38,096 nt of DNA from Chloroflexota bacterium (GCA_022562515.1 JADFPB010000002.1:1-38096), one strand, 5' to 3'; counted from the first letter of the stretch, positions 19,344 through 29,601 are shown. The notes: generated by a model from the letters alone, not told the origin. Translations and numbers: made by a program.

Positions 19344-20366
19344 ATCACTGGCAGCATCACAGATGTGCCCGGCGTGAGAGTGGGCCACTATACCGATCTG
19401 GAGCACGCGACCGGCTGCACCGTCGTGCTCACCGAGAGCTCGGCAGTCGGGGGCATTGATGTGCGCGGGGCGGCGCCGGGAAGCCGTGAGACGGAGATTC
19501 TGCATCCGCTGACGAGTGCCGAGTTGATCACCGGCTGTTTGCTGACCGGCGGAAGCGTGTGGGGGCTTGCGGCGGCTGACGGAGCGACCCGGTATCTGAC
19601 TGAGCGCGGCATCGGCGTCAAGTTCGCCAACAGGACAATCCCGCTGCTGCCCGCCGCGGTAATTTTCGATCTGGGCCTGAAGAGCGACGTCTGTCCGGAC
19701 GCGGACGCAGGGTATGCCGCATGCGAGGCGGCTTTTGAGCCAGCGCTTGAGTCAGCTTCAGGGGAAGTGCCACAGGGCAGCGTCGGGGCGGGCACCGGGG
19801 CGACGGTGGGAGGAATGTGCGGGTTGCGGAGGCGCATCAAGGGCGGTCTTGGCACGGCGTCCGTGAGTTTTGATGGGCCTGGTGATGACGCTGTCGTGGT
19901 GGGCGCCATCGTCGTGGTCAATGCCGTTGGTGGCGTCGTTGACCCGGATACAGGCGAGATAGTGGCGGGTCCGCGTACAAGTCGTGTAAATGGTGGTTTC
20001 GAGGACTCCAACCGGATTCTGCTGGATAATCCACCGGAGAGCCTCGTGAGCGGCTGGGAACAGCAGCCTCATACGGTCATTGGCGCGATCGCAACGAATG
20101 CCCGCATGAATAAAAAAGCGGCGATTCGGCTCGCCGGCGCCGGGCAGGACGCCATTGCGATGGCCATCCGTCCGGCGCATACCGAATCAGATGGCGACAT
20201 AGTTTTCACCCTTGCCACCGGGCATCACGAGCCGGTTCATCCCGACCGCCTGCGCGCAGCAGCCACGCGAGCCATGGTGGGCGCCATACTTTCCGCTATA
20301 GGGCATGCCACCGGGCTGGGTGGCATTCCGTCAGCCGCCGAGTATCTTCGTTCGCCAGAAGCCTGA
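19344..20366 (+). CDS. P1 family peptidase (DmpA/S58-like)
   Basis: ITGSITDVPGVRVGHYTDLEHATGCTVVL; GSVWGLAAADGATRYLTERGIGV; GSVGAGTGATVGG. Start is uncertain: GTG at 19365 (ORF track) or ATC at 19344 with GGAAGGAG SD (see finding). Confidence 0.88.
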   Translation: MTGSITDVPGVRVGHYTDLEHATGCTVVLTESSAVGGIDVRGAAPGSRETEILHPLTSAELITGCLLTGGSVWGLAAADGATRYLTERGIGVKFANRTIPLLPAAVIFDLGLKSDVCPDADAGYAACEAAFEPALESASGEVPQGSVGAGTGATVGGMCGLRRRIKGGLGTASVSFDGPGDDAVVVGAIVVVNAVGGVVDPDTGEIVAGPRTSRVNGGFEDSNRILLDNPPESLVSGWEQQPHTVIGAIATNARMNKKAAIRLAGAGQDAIAMAIRPAHTESDGDIVFTLATGHHEPVHPDRLRAAATRAMVGAILSAIGHATGLGGIPSAAEYLRSPEA

Positions 20367-20367
20367 C

Positions 20368-21318
20368 ATGCAGCCTGAGATGGGGATCAACACATCGACT
20401 GTCGTCGGATTCATCGGCGCGGGCAGGCTGGGGGCCAGTCTGGCCGTTGCGATGAGCCGCTGCGGCTACCGGGTCGGGGCGGTCCACCGGCGCTCCACCG
20501 CCGCTGCCGAGGCCGTGGCAAACCGAATACCCGGCGCGATCTCCACGACCGACGCGCAGCGGATCGCCGGGCAGTGCGGCATCGTGTTCGTCACGACCGG
20601 AGACGCGGCAATTGAGTCTGTGGTGGATTCGCTGGACTGGGGCGGCGTGGATGCGGTGGTCCACTGCTCGGGCGCAACGCCGGTTTCGTCACTCGCTTCC
20701 GCGGCCGGCCTGGCTGCCGCCACTGGCGGGTTTCATCCGATGCAGACGTTCCCGAACGAGCACGGGGATGCCCGGTTTGAGGGCGTCACCGTGGCGATCG
20801 AGAGCGAATCGTCCGAACTCAGGGCATGGCTCGCCGGGCTCGCGGACGCGCTCGGCGCTCACCACATCTTCCTCACACCGGAGATGCGGCCTCCGTATCA
20901 CGCGTCGGCAGTGATGGCCTGCGGGCTCGTCGCCGGCCTGGTGGGCCTTGCCGCCGACATGTGGCAGGAGATGGGCCTCACACGGGAGGACGGGCTGCGG
21001 GCGCTTTCGCCCCTCGTATCCGCCACCGCGGAGCAGATTGGGGATCTGGGCATCCCGGCCGCCATCACCGGCCCGTACGCCAGAGGCGATGTTGAAACCG
21101 TCCAGGCGCATCTCGATGCGACCAGACGCCGGGGACGCGACGTGTTTCGCGCCTACGCAGGGCTCGCTCTGGCACAGCTCCCGATCGCCAGGGAACAGGG
21201 GAACATTTCTGAAGAAGAGTACGCGACAATAGAGGCTCTTCTTCGAGGAGTCATAGACTCACTAAATAATGTTTCAGGTTCGATAGGCGTCGACCCGCAG
21301 GGCGGCGACCGGAGGTAA
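20368..21318 (+). CDS. Rossmann-like and DUF2520 domain-containing protein
   Basis: VVGFIGAGRLGASLAVAMSRCGYRVGAVHRR; GGFHPMQTFP; precedes panB. ATG at 20368 (or 20380) preferred over 20305. Confidence 0.88.
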   Translation: MQPEMGINTSTVVGFIGAGRLGASLAVAMSRCGYRVGAVHRRSTAAAEAVANRIPGAISTTDAQRIAGQCGIVFVTTGDAAIESVVDSLDWGGVDAVVHCSGATPVSSLASAAGLAAATGGFHPMQTFPNEHGDARFEGVTVAIESESSELRAWLAGLADALGAHHIFLTPEMRPPYHASAVMACGLVAGLVGLAADMWQEMGLTREDGLRALSPLVSATAEQIGDLGIPAAITGPYARGDVETVQAHLDATRRRGRDVFRAYAGLALAQLPIAREQGNISEEEYATIEALLRGVIDSLNNVSGSIGVDPQGGDRR

Positions 21319-21324
21319 GAACCG

Positions 21325-22194
21325 ATGGCGAGAACCACGACCCGGGACATCCGGGCCATGAAGACCGCGGGTACACCAATTCCGATGGTGACGGCCTATG
21401 ACTACACCGCCGCCCGCCTGGTTGAAGAGGCCGGAATCCCCATCATCCTGGTGGGCGATTCGATAGGCCAGACGACCCTGGGTTACGAGAACACGATACC
21501 GGTAACCGTGGATGAGATATCCAGTGCCACAGCGGCCGTCGTTCGTGGCTCGCGGAACGCCCTGATCGTCGCCGACATGCCTTTCATGAGTTATCAGGCC
21601 AGCGTTGAAGACGCGATGCGCACGGCAGGACGGCTGGTCAAGGAAGGTGGCGCCCAGGCGGTGAAGTTGGAGGGCGGCGCGCCGGTTGTCGAAACAGTGC
21701 GGCGCCTGACAGGAGCCGGGTTCGCTGTCATGGGCCATCTTGGCCTTACACCGCAGTCTGTTCACCACATGGGCGGCTACCGAGTGCAGGGCCGGGCGGA
21801 AGACGCGGCGTCAGGCATGATCGCGGACGCGCAGTCCCTGGAGGAAGCGGGGGCGTTTGCCATCGTCCTCGAGCTCGTGCCGTCCACACTCGCGCAGGCG
21901 ATAACCGAGCGGCTCGAGATTCCCACGATCGGCATCGGCGCCGGCGTGGAGTGTGACGGCCAGGTGCAGGTGTTGCACGATATTCTGGGCCTCTCGCTCG
22001 ATTTCACTCCCCGGCACGCAAAGAAGTATGCGGAAGTGGGCCAGGTGATCGTAGACGCTCTGTGCCAGTACGTTGACGAGGTTGAGAGCCGGGATTTTCC
22101 GGGTGAGGCGCAAACGCCGCGCGAGCGGGCAAATTCTCCGGCGGGCGCCCCGGTGAGTAAAGTGACCGAGATGAACATCGCCGACGGTGCGTGA
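21325..22194 (+). CDS. panB: 3-methyl-2-oxobutanoate hydroxymethyltransferase
   Basis: PIPMVTAYDYTAARLVEEAGIPIILVGDSIGQTTLGYENTIPVTVDE; AVKLEGG; GHLGLTPQSVHHMGGYRVQG. Confidence 0.97.
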   Translation: MARTTTRDIRAMKTAGTPIPMVTAYDYTAARLVEEAGIPIILVGDSIGQTTLGYENTIPVTVDEISSATAAVVRGSRNALIVADMPFMSYQASVEDAMRTAGRLVKEGGAQAVKLEGGAPVVETVRRLTGAGFAVMGHLGLTPQSVHHMGGYRVQGRAEDAASGMIADAQSLEEAGAFAIVLELVPSTLAQAITERLEIPTIGIGAGVECDGQVQVLHDILGLSLDFTPRHAKKYAEVGQVIVDALCQYVDEVESRDFPGEAQTPRERANSPAGAPVSKVTEMNIADGA

Positions 22195-23038
22195 GCGCTA
22201 TTTGCGCATTATAGAGACCGCGTCTGAGATGGTCGCGCTACGGGCTGACATGCCCGAGCCGGTAGCGCTTATGGCCACGTTGGGCGGAATGCACAGGGGC
22301 CATGAGGCGCTTTTGCATCGCGCTCGCAGGCTCGGCACAACTCTCGCGGCCTCCCTGTTTCTGAACCCCACTCAATTTGGCGAACTCGAGGATCTCGACG
22401 CCTATCCCGTCGACACTGAACGAGACCTCCGAATCTTCAGGGAACACGGCGTTGATTATGTCTTCAAGCCGTCTGTCGATGAGATGTATCCGCCCGGCGG
22501 CTACCGGACGGTTGACCCCGGTCCAATCGGGCAGGTGCTGGAGGGTAAACGACGGCCGGGACACTTCGTAGCGGTGGCAACGGTAGTGGGAAGGATCCTC
22601 ACCATAATTCGGCCCAACATGGCGGTGTGGGGTGCCAAGGATGCGCAGCAAAACCTTGTGATCAAGAAGGCCACTGAAATGCTGGGACTCGACGTGGTTC
22701 ATCACATCGAGCCGACCGTGAGAGACCAATCGGGCCTCGCGCTGAGCAGCCGAAACGCCTATTTGAGCGCCGCCGAGCGCAGAGCCGCGGCCGGCCTCTA
22801 TCGCGGCCTCAAAGAGGCTGCCGAAGAGTTTGCCCACGGAGGCGATGACGCTAATTTGCTGCGGAATATCGTCCGCTCGGTAGTGGCCCGTGAGCCGCTC
22901 ATAGACCTGGATTATGTGAGCGCCGCAGACCCGGTGACGCTCGCTGAGCTGGAGACGGCATCAGACGGAACGTTACTATCTCTGGCGGCAATTGTGGGCC
23001 GGTCTCGACTGATCGACAATGTGGTTCTTGGAGAGTGA
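22187..23038 (+). CDS. panC: pantothenate synthetase
   Basis: MATLGGMHRGHEALLHRAR; SLFLNPTQFGELEDLDAYPVDTERDL; VWGAKDAQQNLVIKK; GLALSSRNAYLS. GTG start overlaps panB stop by 8 nt. Confidence 0.96.
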   Translation: MRERYLRIIETASEMVALRADMPEPVALMATLGGMHRGHEALLHRARRLGTTLAASLFLNPTQFGELEDLDAYPVDTERDLRIFREHGVDYVFKPSVDEMYPPGGYRTVDPGPIGQVLEGKRRPGHFVAVATVVGRILTIIRPNMAVWGAKDAQQNLVIKKATEMLGLDVVHHIEPTVRDQSGLALSSRNAYLSAAERRAAAGLYRGLKEAAEEFAHGGDDANLLRNIVRSVVAREPLIDLDYVSAADPVTLAELETASDGTLLSLAAIVGRSRLIDNVVLGE

Positions 23039-23050
23039 TGAAAATCTCGG

Positions 23051-23890
23051 ATGCGAATACTGGTAACTAATGATGACGGAATTAGCGCGCCCGGCCTCTG
23101 GGATCTTGTGCGTGCTGTTCAGCCGCTCGGCGAGGTGGTGGTATCGGCCCCGGACAGGGACCGGAGCGGTGTGGGCGCGGGCCTGACATTGCATAGCCCG
23201 CTGCGGATCCAGAATTACGCGTCCCCGGTAGAGGGCGTCGCTGCCCACGCGGTGGACGGCACGCCCGGCGACGCCGCGATCATGGGGATTCACGAGATCT
23301 CGGACGGGCCGGTGGACATTGTCGTCAGCGGTTTCAACTCCGGCAACAATCTTTCCGCTGACGTGCTGCTCTCCGGCACCGTTGGCGCGGCTCTGCATGG
23401 ATTCACCAACGGCGTCAGCGCGATAGCGTTTTCCGTCCACCACGTATCGGAGGCCGGTTCGCCCCTGTTGGCCGATCTCGTGCGGGCCATGGTCACCGCG
23501 ACTGCTGCTGCGGACGCCGGAAAGCCGGCGCTGCTGAATATCAACTTCCCGCTGTTGGACGCGGCCAACTGTCCATATGACCAGCACGACCATTCCCTCA
23601 CTGACGCTGGGCCGGATGGCGTGATTGCAGACGTCGTTGAAACCGCGCTCGCTCCGCGGCTTATGGCAGATCGGATCGTGATGGAACACAGGGCGAACCG
23701 CACGATGTACTGGAACACCAGGGAGTCCGTGTGGAAGCCTGGCGATCCGGTGTCCGAGGAGTCGGACCTGGGAGCGCTGCTGTCCCGGAAGGTTTCTGTG
23801 ACCCCTCTGGGCGGGCTGCTTGAAGACGGCGCGTCATATCCCGCGACGCCGGCAGTTATCGCCGCCGCGCGGGCCGTGTTGCGCCGCTGA
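23051..23890 (+). CDS. surE: 5'/3'-nucleotidase SurE
   Basis: MRILVTNDDGISAPGLWDLVRAVQPLGEVVVSAPDRDRSGVGAGLT; VDGTPGDAA; VVSGFNSGNNLSADVLLSGTVGAALHG. Confidence 0.95.
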   Translation: MRILVTNDDGISAPGLWDLVRAVQPLGEVVVSAPDRDRSGVGAGLTLHSPLRIQNYASPVEGVAAHAVDGTPGDAAIMGIHEISDGPVDIVVSGFNSGNNLSADVLLSGTVGAALHGFTNGVSAIAFSVHHVSEAGSPLLADLVRAMVTATAAADAGKPALLNINFPLLDAANCPYDQHDHSLTDAGPDGVIADVVETALAPRLMADRIVMEHRANRTMYWNTRESVWKPGDPVSEESDLGALLSRKVSVTPLGGLLEDGASYPATPAVIAAARAVLRR

Positions 23891-24176
23891 TCGGGAGTTC
23901 CCCTGAAACACCCTGTAATCATGCGCACAGGCTTATGGGGTAAACACCTAAACGCCTTCGCCGTATCTCCATGACCGATCGGACCGCGGCTGCCTAGGCT
24001 TTGATGAAGGTTCCGTCACGGAATGCCACGGGTGCGGGGGCACCCGGTGTTCGTAAACGGGCGGAACGCTTGCCGGGTAATCGGGGGATCTCCTGCGGAA
24101 TCCCAGTTGCGGCACGAACGCATCCGGCTGATCAGGGCGTCAATATCCGCAGCAGAATATACGGGGGGCATCATTA

Positions 24177-24656
24177 ATGTCTGATATCACAGGATCCGCT
24201 GAATTGCAGCTGGTCGTCTTTGATTTGAACGAAGAGGCCTACGGCGTAGAAATCGAATCTGTTCGAGAGATCATTCGCCTGCAGGAGATCACCCGCGTGC
24301 CTCGCACGCCGGACTTCGTGGAAGGTGTCATCAACCTTCGGGGCAAGGTGATTCCGGTGGTCGAATTGCGCAAGCGATTCGGTCTGCCCGTCGCGGAGCG
24401 TAATTCCGAAACTCGGATCGTCAACGTTGACATCGGCGGCCAGGAGATCGGAATGGTCGTCGACGCGGTGACAGAGGTCCTGCGCATTACCAGTGACTCA
24501 GTCGAGCCGCCGTCTTCGGTGATCACCACCGCGGATTCGGGATACCTCAAGGGCATCGCGAAACTGCCCGACCGACTGATCATCATGCTGGACCTGGACC
24601 AGGTACTCAGCACGGATGAGCAGAAAGCGCTTTCCGGCACCGATCTCGCCGCGTAG
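24177..24656 (+). CDS. cheW: chemotaxis protein CheW
   Basis: QLVVFDLNEEAYGVEIESVREIIRLQEITRVPRTPDFVEGVINLRGKVIPVVELRKRFGLP. Confidence 0.96.
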   Translation: MSDITGSAELQLVVFDLNEEAYGVEIESVREIIRLQEITRVPRTPDFVEGVINLRGKVIPVVELRKRFGLPVAERNSETRIVNVDIGGQEIGMVVDAVTEVLRITSDSVEPPSSVITTADSGYLKGIAKLPDRLIIMLDLDQVLSTDEQKALSGTDLAA

Positions 24657-24827
24657 CCATTCACGCCCGGTCTCGGACCGGGACCGGATAGACCGCGCCC
24701 AGATTGAGACTCCCTTCGGGACCGCCTCAAGAGGAGCTCGCGTCTAATTCCGGCCGCACCGCGATCTTGAACTGACACCAGATACAGCGCCCGTTATGCG
24801 GGCGAAACCGGACCAAGGAACCACGGG

Positions 24828-26924
24828 ATGAACCTGGATCCTGACATAACCCAGGAGGACTTGCAGGTCTTTCTGGACGAGGCGGAAGAGCAACTCCAGT
24901 TGCTTGACACGAACATCGTCGGCATCGAAGGCCGTGATGATAATTCCGACCTGATACAGGAGATATTCAGGGCTGCGCATACTCTGAAGGGCTCTTCAGC
25001 GATGCTCGGCTATCGGGAGATGACCGACCTGGGCCACGCGATGGAGACATTGCTGGACAAGGTCCGCAAGGGTTCCCTGGCGCCGAGCACGAACGTCGTG
25101 GATGCTCTGCTGCACAGCCTCGACAAGCTTCGTCTTCTGAAGGACGCGCTTATCGAACCGCCTGAGGCGCCCATCGACGTGTCCGGCGTGGTGGCGGAAC
25201 TCATCGCGGCCGGCGGCGGGGAGAGCAGCGAGCCGGCGAAAAAGACCACCGTGGAGGGGCTGAGGCTGACCGATGAGGAACAGGCACACGTTGCCGAACT
25301 TCTGAAGGCCGACGTGAAGGCCAAAGCTCTCCTGGTGCGGGCGACCCTGATCGATGAGTGTGAATGGGGCGCGGTCCGCTGGTTCCAGGTACTTGGCGAA
25401 CTCGCCGAAGCGGGTCAGCTCATTGCCTCCAATCCAACTCAGCACCAGATCGAAGAGGAAGAGGCAGGCACGAGCCTTGAAGCTCTGGTCCTGGGCGAGA
25501 TCGACTCAGAGGAACTGGTTCAACGCGTGAGAGCGGTTGCCGACATCGCGACCGCCGAGATAGAGGAATACAAAGACGCGTCTGAAATCAAGGCTTCATC
25601 CGCTGGAGCGGGCGCCGGGACCAAGACGGCGCAGACAATCCGGGTGGATGTCGAGCGTCTTGATCTCATGATGAATGTCATCGGCGAACTGGTCATCGAC
25701 CGCGGCAGGATCACCCAGATCGGCCGGGACCTCGAGGCCAAGTACCGGGGCGAGCCGCTGGTGAAGGAACTGTCTAAGACCTCGGCCCATATCGTCAAGG
25801 TCGTGACCGAACTCCAGGATCGCGTGATGGAGATTCGGATGCTGCCCATCGGCACCGTATTTGGCGGATTCCCGCGGTTGGTCAGGGATCTGGCTCAAAG
25901 CCTGGATAAGAAAGTCGAGTTCGTGGTCACGGGTCAAGATACTGAGATAGACAGGACGGTCATAGAGCGGGTTCGAGACCCCATCGTCCACTTGTTGAGG
26001 AATGCGGTGGATCACGGTCTGGAAGCACCGGAAGAGCGGCGCAAGGCCAGGAAGAGCGAGAAAGGTGTTCTCACCCTGTCCGCGTACCACGAGCAGGGCC
26101 ACATAGTGATCGAGGTCGGTGACGATGGCAGAGGCATAGATCTGGACGCGCTGCGAGCTTCAGCCGTAAAGAATGGGTTCCTGACCCAGGATGCGGCCTC
26201 GAAATTGAGTGACCAGGAGGCACGCGAACTGATTTTCCTGGCCGGCAACTCCACCGCCAAAAAGACCACGGACGTTTCCGGCCGCGGCGTCGGCATGGAC
26301 ATAGTCAGGTCCAATATCGAAGTGATCGGCGGCTTCGTCAGCGTCGAGAGCGAAGTGGGCAGGGGAACCACGCTCAAGCTTCGGTTGCCGCTGACTCTTG
26401 CTACGGTCCAATCATTGCTTGTCCTGTCGGACGGAGACGTGTTCGCGGTCCCACTTGTCTATGTGCTGGAGACGAGGAGAGTGCCGAAGGATGAAGTCCA
26501 CATTGTGAACCACCACGAGGTTTTCAATCTTCGCGGGTCCGTCCTACCGCTTGTTCGGCTGACTGATGCCGTTGGCTGGGCGGATCGGCGAAGCCAGCGG
26601 GCGGACGACGAGTACGTCGTCGTGGTCCGGTCTGGAGAAACTCAGATCGGCCTTGTGGTAGACACGGTCATAGAGCCCCAGGAGATTGTTGTGAAGCCGC
26701 TCGGCGGCTTCATTGGCGACGTACGCGGCGTGGCCGGGGCGAGCATTCTTGGCGACGGGCGGGTGGCTCTCATCCTGGATATCGGGACGATGATCAACTC
26801 GGCCCGCCAGCAAGGCGCTTTCGCCGCCGCCCGCTCTCTGAAAGCGGAGAGTGCAGCTGAAGGCGGTGTTGAATCTGTCGAGACCCGGTCTGATGAGGAG
26901 CGAGTGGAATTGACGGCGGTATAG
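24828..26924 (+). CDS. cheA: chemotaxis histidine kinase CheA
   Basis: P1 HPt FRAAHTLKGSSAMLGY; H-ATPase HLLRNAVDHGLEAPEERRKARK, DDGRGID, GRGVGMDIVRSNIE; CheW-like C-terminus. Confidence 0.96.
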   Translation: MNLDPDITQEDLQVFLDEAEEQLQLLDTNIVGIEGRDDNSDLIQEIFRAAHTLKGSSAMLGYREMTDLGHAMETLLDKVRKGSLAPSTNVVDALLHSLDKLRLLKDALIEPPEAPIDVSGVVAELIAAGGGESSEPAKKTTVEGLRLTDEEQAHVAELLKADVKAKALLVRATLIDECEWGAVRWFQVLGELAEAGQLIASNPTQHQIEEEEAGTSLEALVLGEIDSEELVQRVRAVADIATAEIEEYKDASEIKASSAGAGAGTKTAQTIRVDVERLDLMMNVIGELVIDRGRITQIGRDLEAKYRGEPLVKELSKTSAHIVKVVTELQDRVMEIRMLPIGTVFGGFPRLVRDLAQSLDKKVEFVVTGQDTEIDRTVIERVRDPIVHLLRNAVDHGLEAPEERRKARKSEKGVLTLSAYHEQGHIVIEVGDDGRGIDLDALRASAVKNGFLTQDAASKLSDQEARELIFLAGNSTAKKTTDVSGRGVGMDIVRSNIEVIGGFVSVESEVGRGTTLKLRLPLTLATVQSLLVLSDGDVFAVPLVYVLETRRVPKDEVHIVNHHEVFNLRGSVLPLVRLTDAVGWADRRSQRADDEYVVVVRSGETQIGLVVDTVIEPQEIVVKPLGGFIGDVRGVAGASILGDGRVALILDIGTMINSARQQGAFAAARSLKAESAAEGGVESVETRSDEERVELTAV

Positions 26925-26952
26925 CCGAGCAGAGAGGGGAATCGGAAGCATC

Positions 26953-27573
26953 ATGTTCAGCGCTAATTCAACGGCCTCATCGGCCACCTCGTCCGAAATC
27001 TGGACGGGCCTGGTCGCGGGAGGCATCACGCACGCGATCTCAGGCCTTGGCGACCTGGTTGGTGAGGAAGTCAGAACGACGTTTCTTTCGCCAAGGACCA
27101 TGCCGGCTTCTAAGGTGAATGAACTTATCGGCGGTCCGGAGGCGGATGTGGTGGCTATCCACCTCGGGGTCAGCGGCGAGGCAACCGGCCACATTCTGTT
27201 GATGTTTAAACCCGTGACCGCCTTCGATCTGGTGAACATGCTGTTGGACCGGGAGCCGGGATCGGATTGTGAGCTGGACGAGCTCGCGATATCGACGATG
27301 GGCGAGATGGGCAACGTGATGGGGTCTTACTTCCTGAGCGCTCTGGGCGACACGACGGGAGTGCGGCTAATGCCGTCTCCACCGACAGTAATGATGGATA
27401 TGGCTGGCGCTGTGATCGACGCAGCCGTCGCCGACATCATGGCCGATACCGACGACATTCTGGTGGTGGAGACGCGTTTTGGGACGGCCAACCAGCAGAT
27501 CAACGGGATTTTCCTCGTCCTTCCCAATCCGAGACTAAAAGAGGTTCTGCTTGACCGATGGGCGAAGCAGTAA
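26953..27573 (+). CDS. cheC: CheC-like CheY-P phosphatase
   Basis: DELAISTMGEMGNVMGSYFLSALGD (S-x3-E-x2-N phosphatase motif); overlaps cheD. Confidence 0.82.
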   Translation: MFSANSTASSATSSEIWTGLVAGGITHAISGLGDLVGEEVRTTFLSPRTMPASKVNELIGGPEADVVAIHLGVSGEATGHILLMFKPVTAFDLVNMLLDREPGSDCELDELAISTMGEMGNVMGSYFLSALGDTTGVRLMPSPPTVMMDMAGAVIDAAVADIMADTDDILVVETRFGTANQQINGIFLVLPNPRLKEVLLDRWAKQ

Positions 27574-28082
27574 TGGTGGCGGTGGATAAAGCAACCGAAA
27601 AAAGTAGTGTTTCAGTGGGTCTTGGAGAGATGAAGGTTTTGAAGAACTCTGACGCCACACTCGCCTGCCTGGGGCTTGGATCCTGTGTGGGTGTTGCCGC
27701 ATGGGACCCCGTGGCGCGGGTCGCCGGGATGGCGCACGTAGTGCTGCCGTCCTCTGAGGGGAGAAGGCCCGACTCCGGCGCCAAATATGCAGATCGAGCT
27801 ATTCCGAAGTTGATTCAGGCCGTGAAAGATCAGGGGGGCCTCAAGTCCCGGCTGGTCATCAAGATCGCGGGGGGTGCGCAGATGGCGCTTTCGACAGCGA
27901 ATGATCCGATATTCAAGATCGGCGAGCAGAACGTCAACGCGGTTTTAGAGGCGATAGGTCGAGAAGGCCTCAAAGTTGAGGTTGAAGAGATTGGCGGTAA
28001 TCGCGGCCGGACGCTGCGACTGAATGCTGCCAATGGTGAGACACAAGTGTCGGTGGCCGGAGAGCCACCGCGAAAGCTGTAG
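27558..28082 (+). CDS. cheD: chemotaxis glutamine deamidase CheD
   Basis: LACLGLGSCVGVAAWDPVARVAGMAHVVLPSSEG with catalytic Cys/His context; alternative start ATG 27573 overlaps the cheC stop (TAATG). Confidence 0.93.
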   Translation: MGEAVMVAVDKATEKSSVSVGLGEMKVLKNSDATLACLGLGSCVGVAAWDPVARVAGMAHVVLPSSEGRRPDSGAKYADRAIPKLIQAVKDQGGLKSRLVIKIAGGAQMALSTANDPIFKIGEQNVNAVLEAIGREGLKVEVEEIGGNRGRTLRLNAANGETQVSVAGEPPRKL

Positions 28083-28095
28083 GGAGGAACGGGAC

Positions 28096-28452
28096 ATGCC
28101 AAGTGTCATGGTGGTTGATGACGCGGCGTTCATGCGCATGAAGGCGACAAAGATGCTCAGCGAAGTGGGCTACACCGTCTCCGAAGCGTCGACGGGCGCA
28201 GAGGCCGTTGAGGCCTACAAAGCTCAGGCACCTGACTGCGTACTTCTGGATATCACCATGCCGGACATGGACGGGCTCACCGCCCTGAAGCAGATCCGGG
28301 AGCATGATCCGAACGCTCGGATCGCGATGGTGACGGCCATGGGCCAGCAGTCGATCGTTATGGAAGCTCTGAAGGCCGGAGCGATGGATTTTGTTGTAAA
28401 GCCATTCACGGCGGACCGCGTCATTGGCGCAGTCAAAAAGATGATCGGGTGA
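28096..28452 (+). CDS. cheY: response regulator CheY (single receiver)
   Basis: MPSVMVVDDAAFMRMK...CVLLDITMPDMDGL...MVTAMGQQS...KPFTADRV; SD GGAGG before ATG 28096. Confidence 0.93.
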   Translation: MPSVMVVDDAAFMRMKATKMLSEVGYTVSEASTGAEAVEAYKAQAPDCVLLDITMPDMDGLTALKQIREHDPNARIAMVTAMGQQSIVMEALKAGAMDFVVKPFTADRVIGAVKKMIG

Positions 28453-28520
28453 TTCGATTGCCGCAAAAAAAACTGCAGCACTCAGGGGATCGTGAAGAAA
28501 AAAGGAGACGAGCCACCGTC

Positions 28521-29582
28521 ATGGTGAAAGTCCTTGTGGTAGATGACTCAGCATTTGCGCGCTCCAGGATCGTCAAAGTTCTTAGTGACTCGCCCGGCCT
28601 CCAAGTAGTGGGGCAGGCCGTTGACGGCGCCGATGCGATACGGCAGACGAAGGAGTTGCGACCTGATGTCGTGACGCTTGATATCGAGATGCCGGTGATG
28701 GACGGCTTGATGGCCCTCGAGCAGATGATGCGCGAGTGCCCCACGCCCGTCGTCATGGTGAGTTCTCTCACCGGGCCGCAAACGGACGCGACAGTTGCGG
28801 CTCTCCAGCTTGGCGCAGTCGATTTCTTCCTCAAGCCGTCTATTGCACTTCCGGCCGGCACTGGTGTGACGCAGAGCGACCTGTCGAAGACGGTCATGAA
28901 CGCCGCGACGGTAAAGGTCCGCCACCTGAACGGGAAAAGCCCGAAAAGCCTTATAAACCTGGAAGTGCGGCCCGTTACCATGCCGCCGCGTGAATCCAGG
29001 AGCAGCAGGCCGGGAAGTATTGACCAGGTGGTCTTGATCGGGTCATCGACAGGCGGCCCCAGGGCGCTCGCGGAAGTGATTCCAAGGCTTCCTCGCGATC
29101 TACCGGCTGCCGTGATGGTGGTACAGCACATGCCTGCGGGATTCACGAAATCCCTGGCCGATCGCCTCAACCGGACATCCGCGTTGCAGGTTTCCGAGGC
29201 CGCGGATGGCGATCGGATTGGCGCCGGCAAGGTGCTGCTGGCTCCGGGCGGTTACCACATGATCGTGGATAGGGCCGGGAAGATCTCACTGGACGAAGGC
29301 CCACCGGTTTGTGGCGTGCGGCCTTCGGTGGACGTTACGGCGCTATCAGCGGTTGAGGCCTTTGGCAAAAACATCAGGGCGATGATTCTCACGGGAATGG
29401 GCTCGGATGGAACGAACGGTGCGTCCGCCATCAAAGCGGCCGGGGGGAAAGTGTCCGTTGAGCACGAGTCGACGTGCGCGGTCTACGGCATGCCGAGAAG
29501 CGTTGTCGAGGCCGGCTGGGCCGACGATATCGTGCCACTGGACGAATGCGCCGACCAGATCGTGAAGATGTGCTCGGATTAG
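28521..29582 (+). CDS. cheB: chemotaxis methylesterase CheB
   Basis: Receiver MVKVLVVDDSAFARS... plus GSSTGGPRALAEVIPRLP, VQHMPAGFTKSLADRL, LLAPGGYHM, LTGMGSDGTNG. ATG at 28521 with GGAG SD. Confidence 0.96.
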   Translation: MVKVLVVDDSAFARSRIVKVLSDSPGLQVVGQAVDGADAIRQTKELRPDVVTLDIEMPVMDGLMALEQMMRECPTPVVMVSSLTGPQTDATVAALQLGAVDFFLKPSIALPAGTGVTQSDLSKTVMNAATVKVRHLNGKSPKSLINLEVRPVTMPPRESRSSRPGSIDQVVLIGSSTGGPRALAEVIPRLPRDLPAAVMVVQHMPAGFTKSLADRLNRTSALQVSEAADGDRIGAGKVLLAPGGYHMIVDRAGKISLDEGPPVCGVRPSVDVTALSAVEAFGKNIRAMILTGMGSDGTNGASAIKAAGGKVSVEHESTCAVYGMPRSVVEAGWADDIVPLDECADQIVKMCSD

Positions 29583-29601
29583 ACGCCGGCCCGGAGGCCA
29601 G

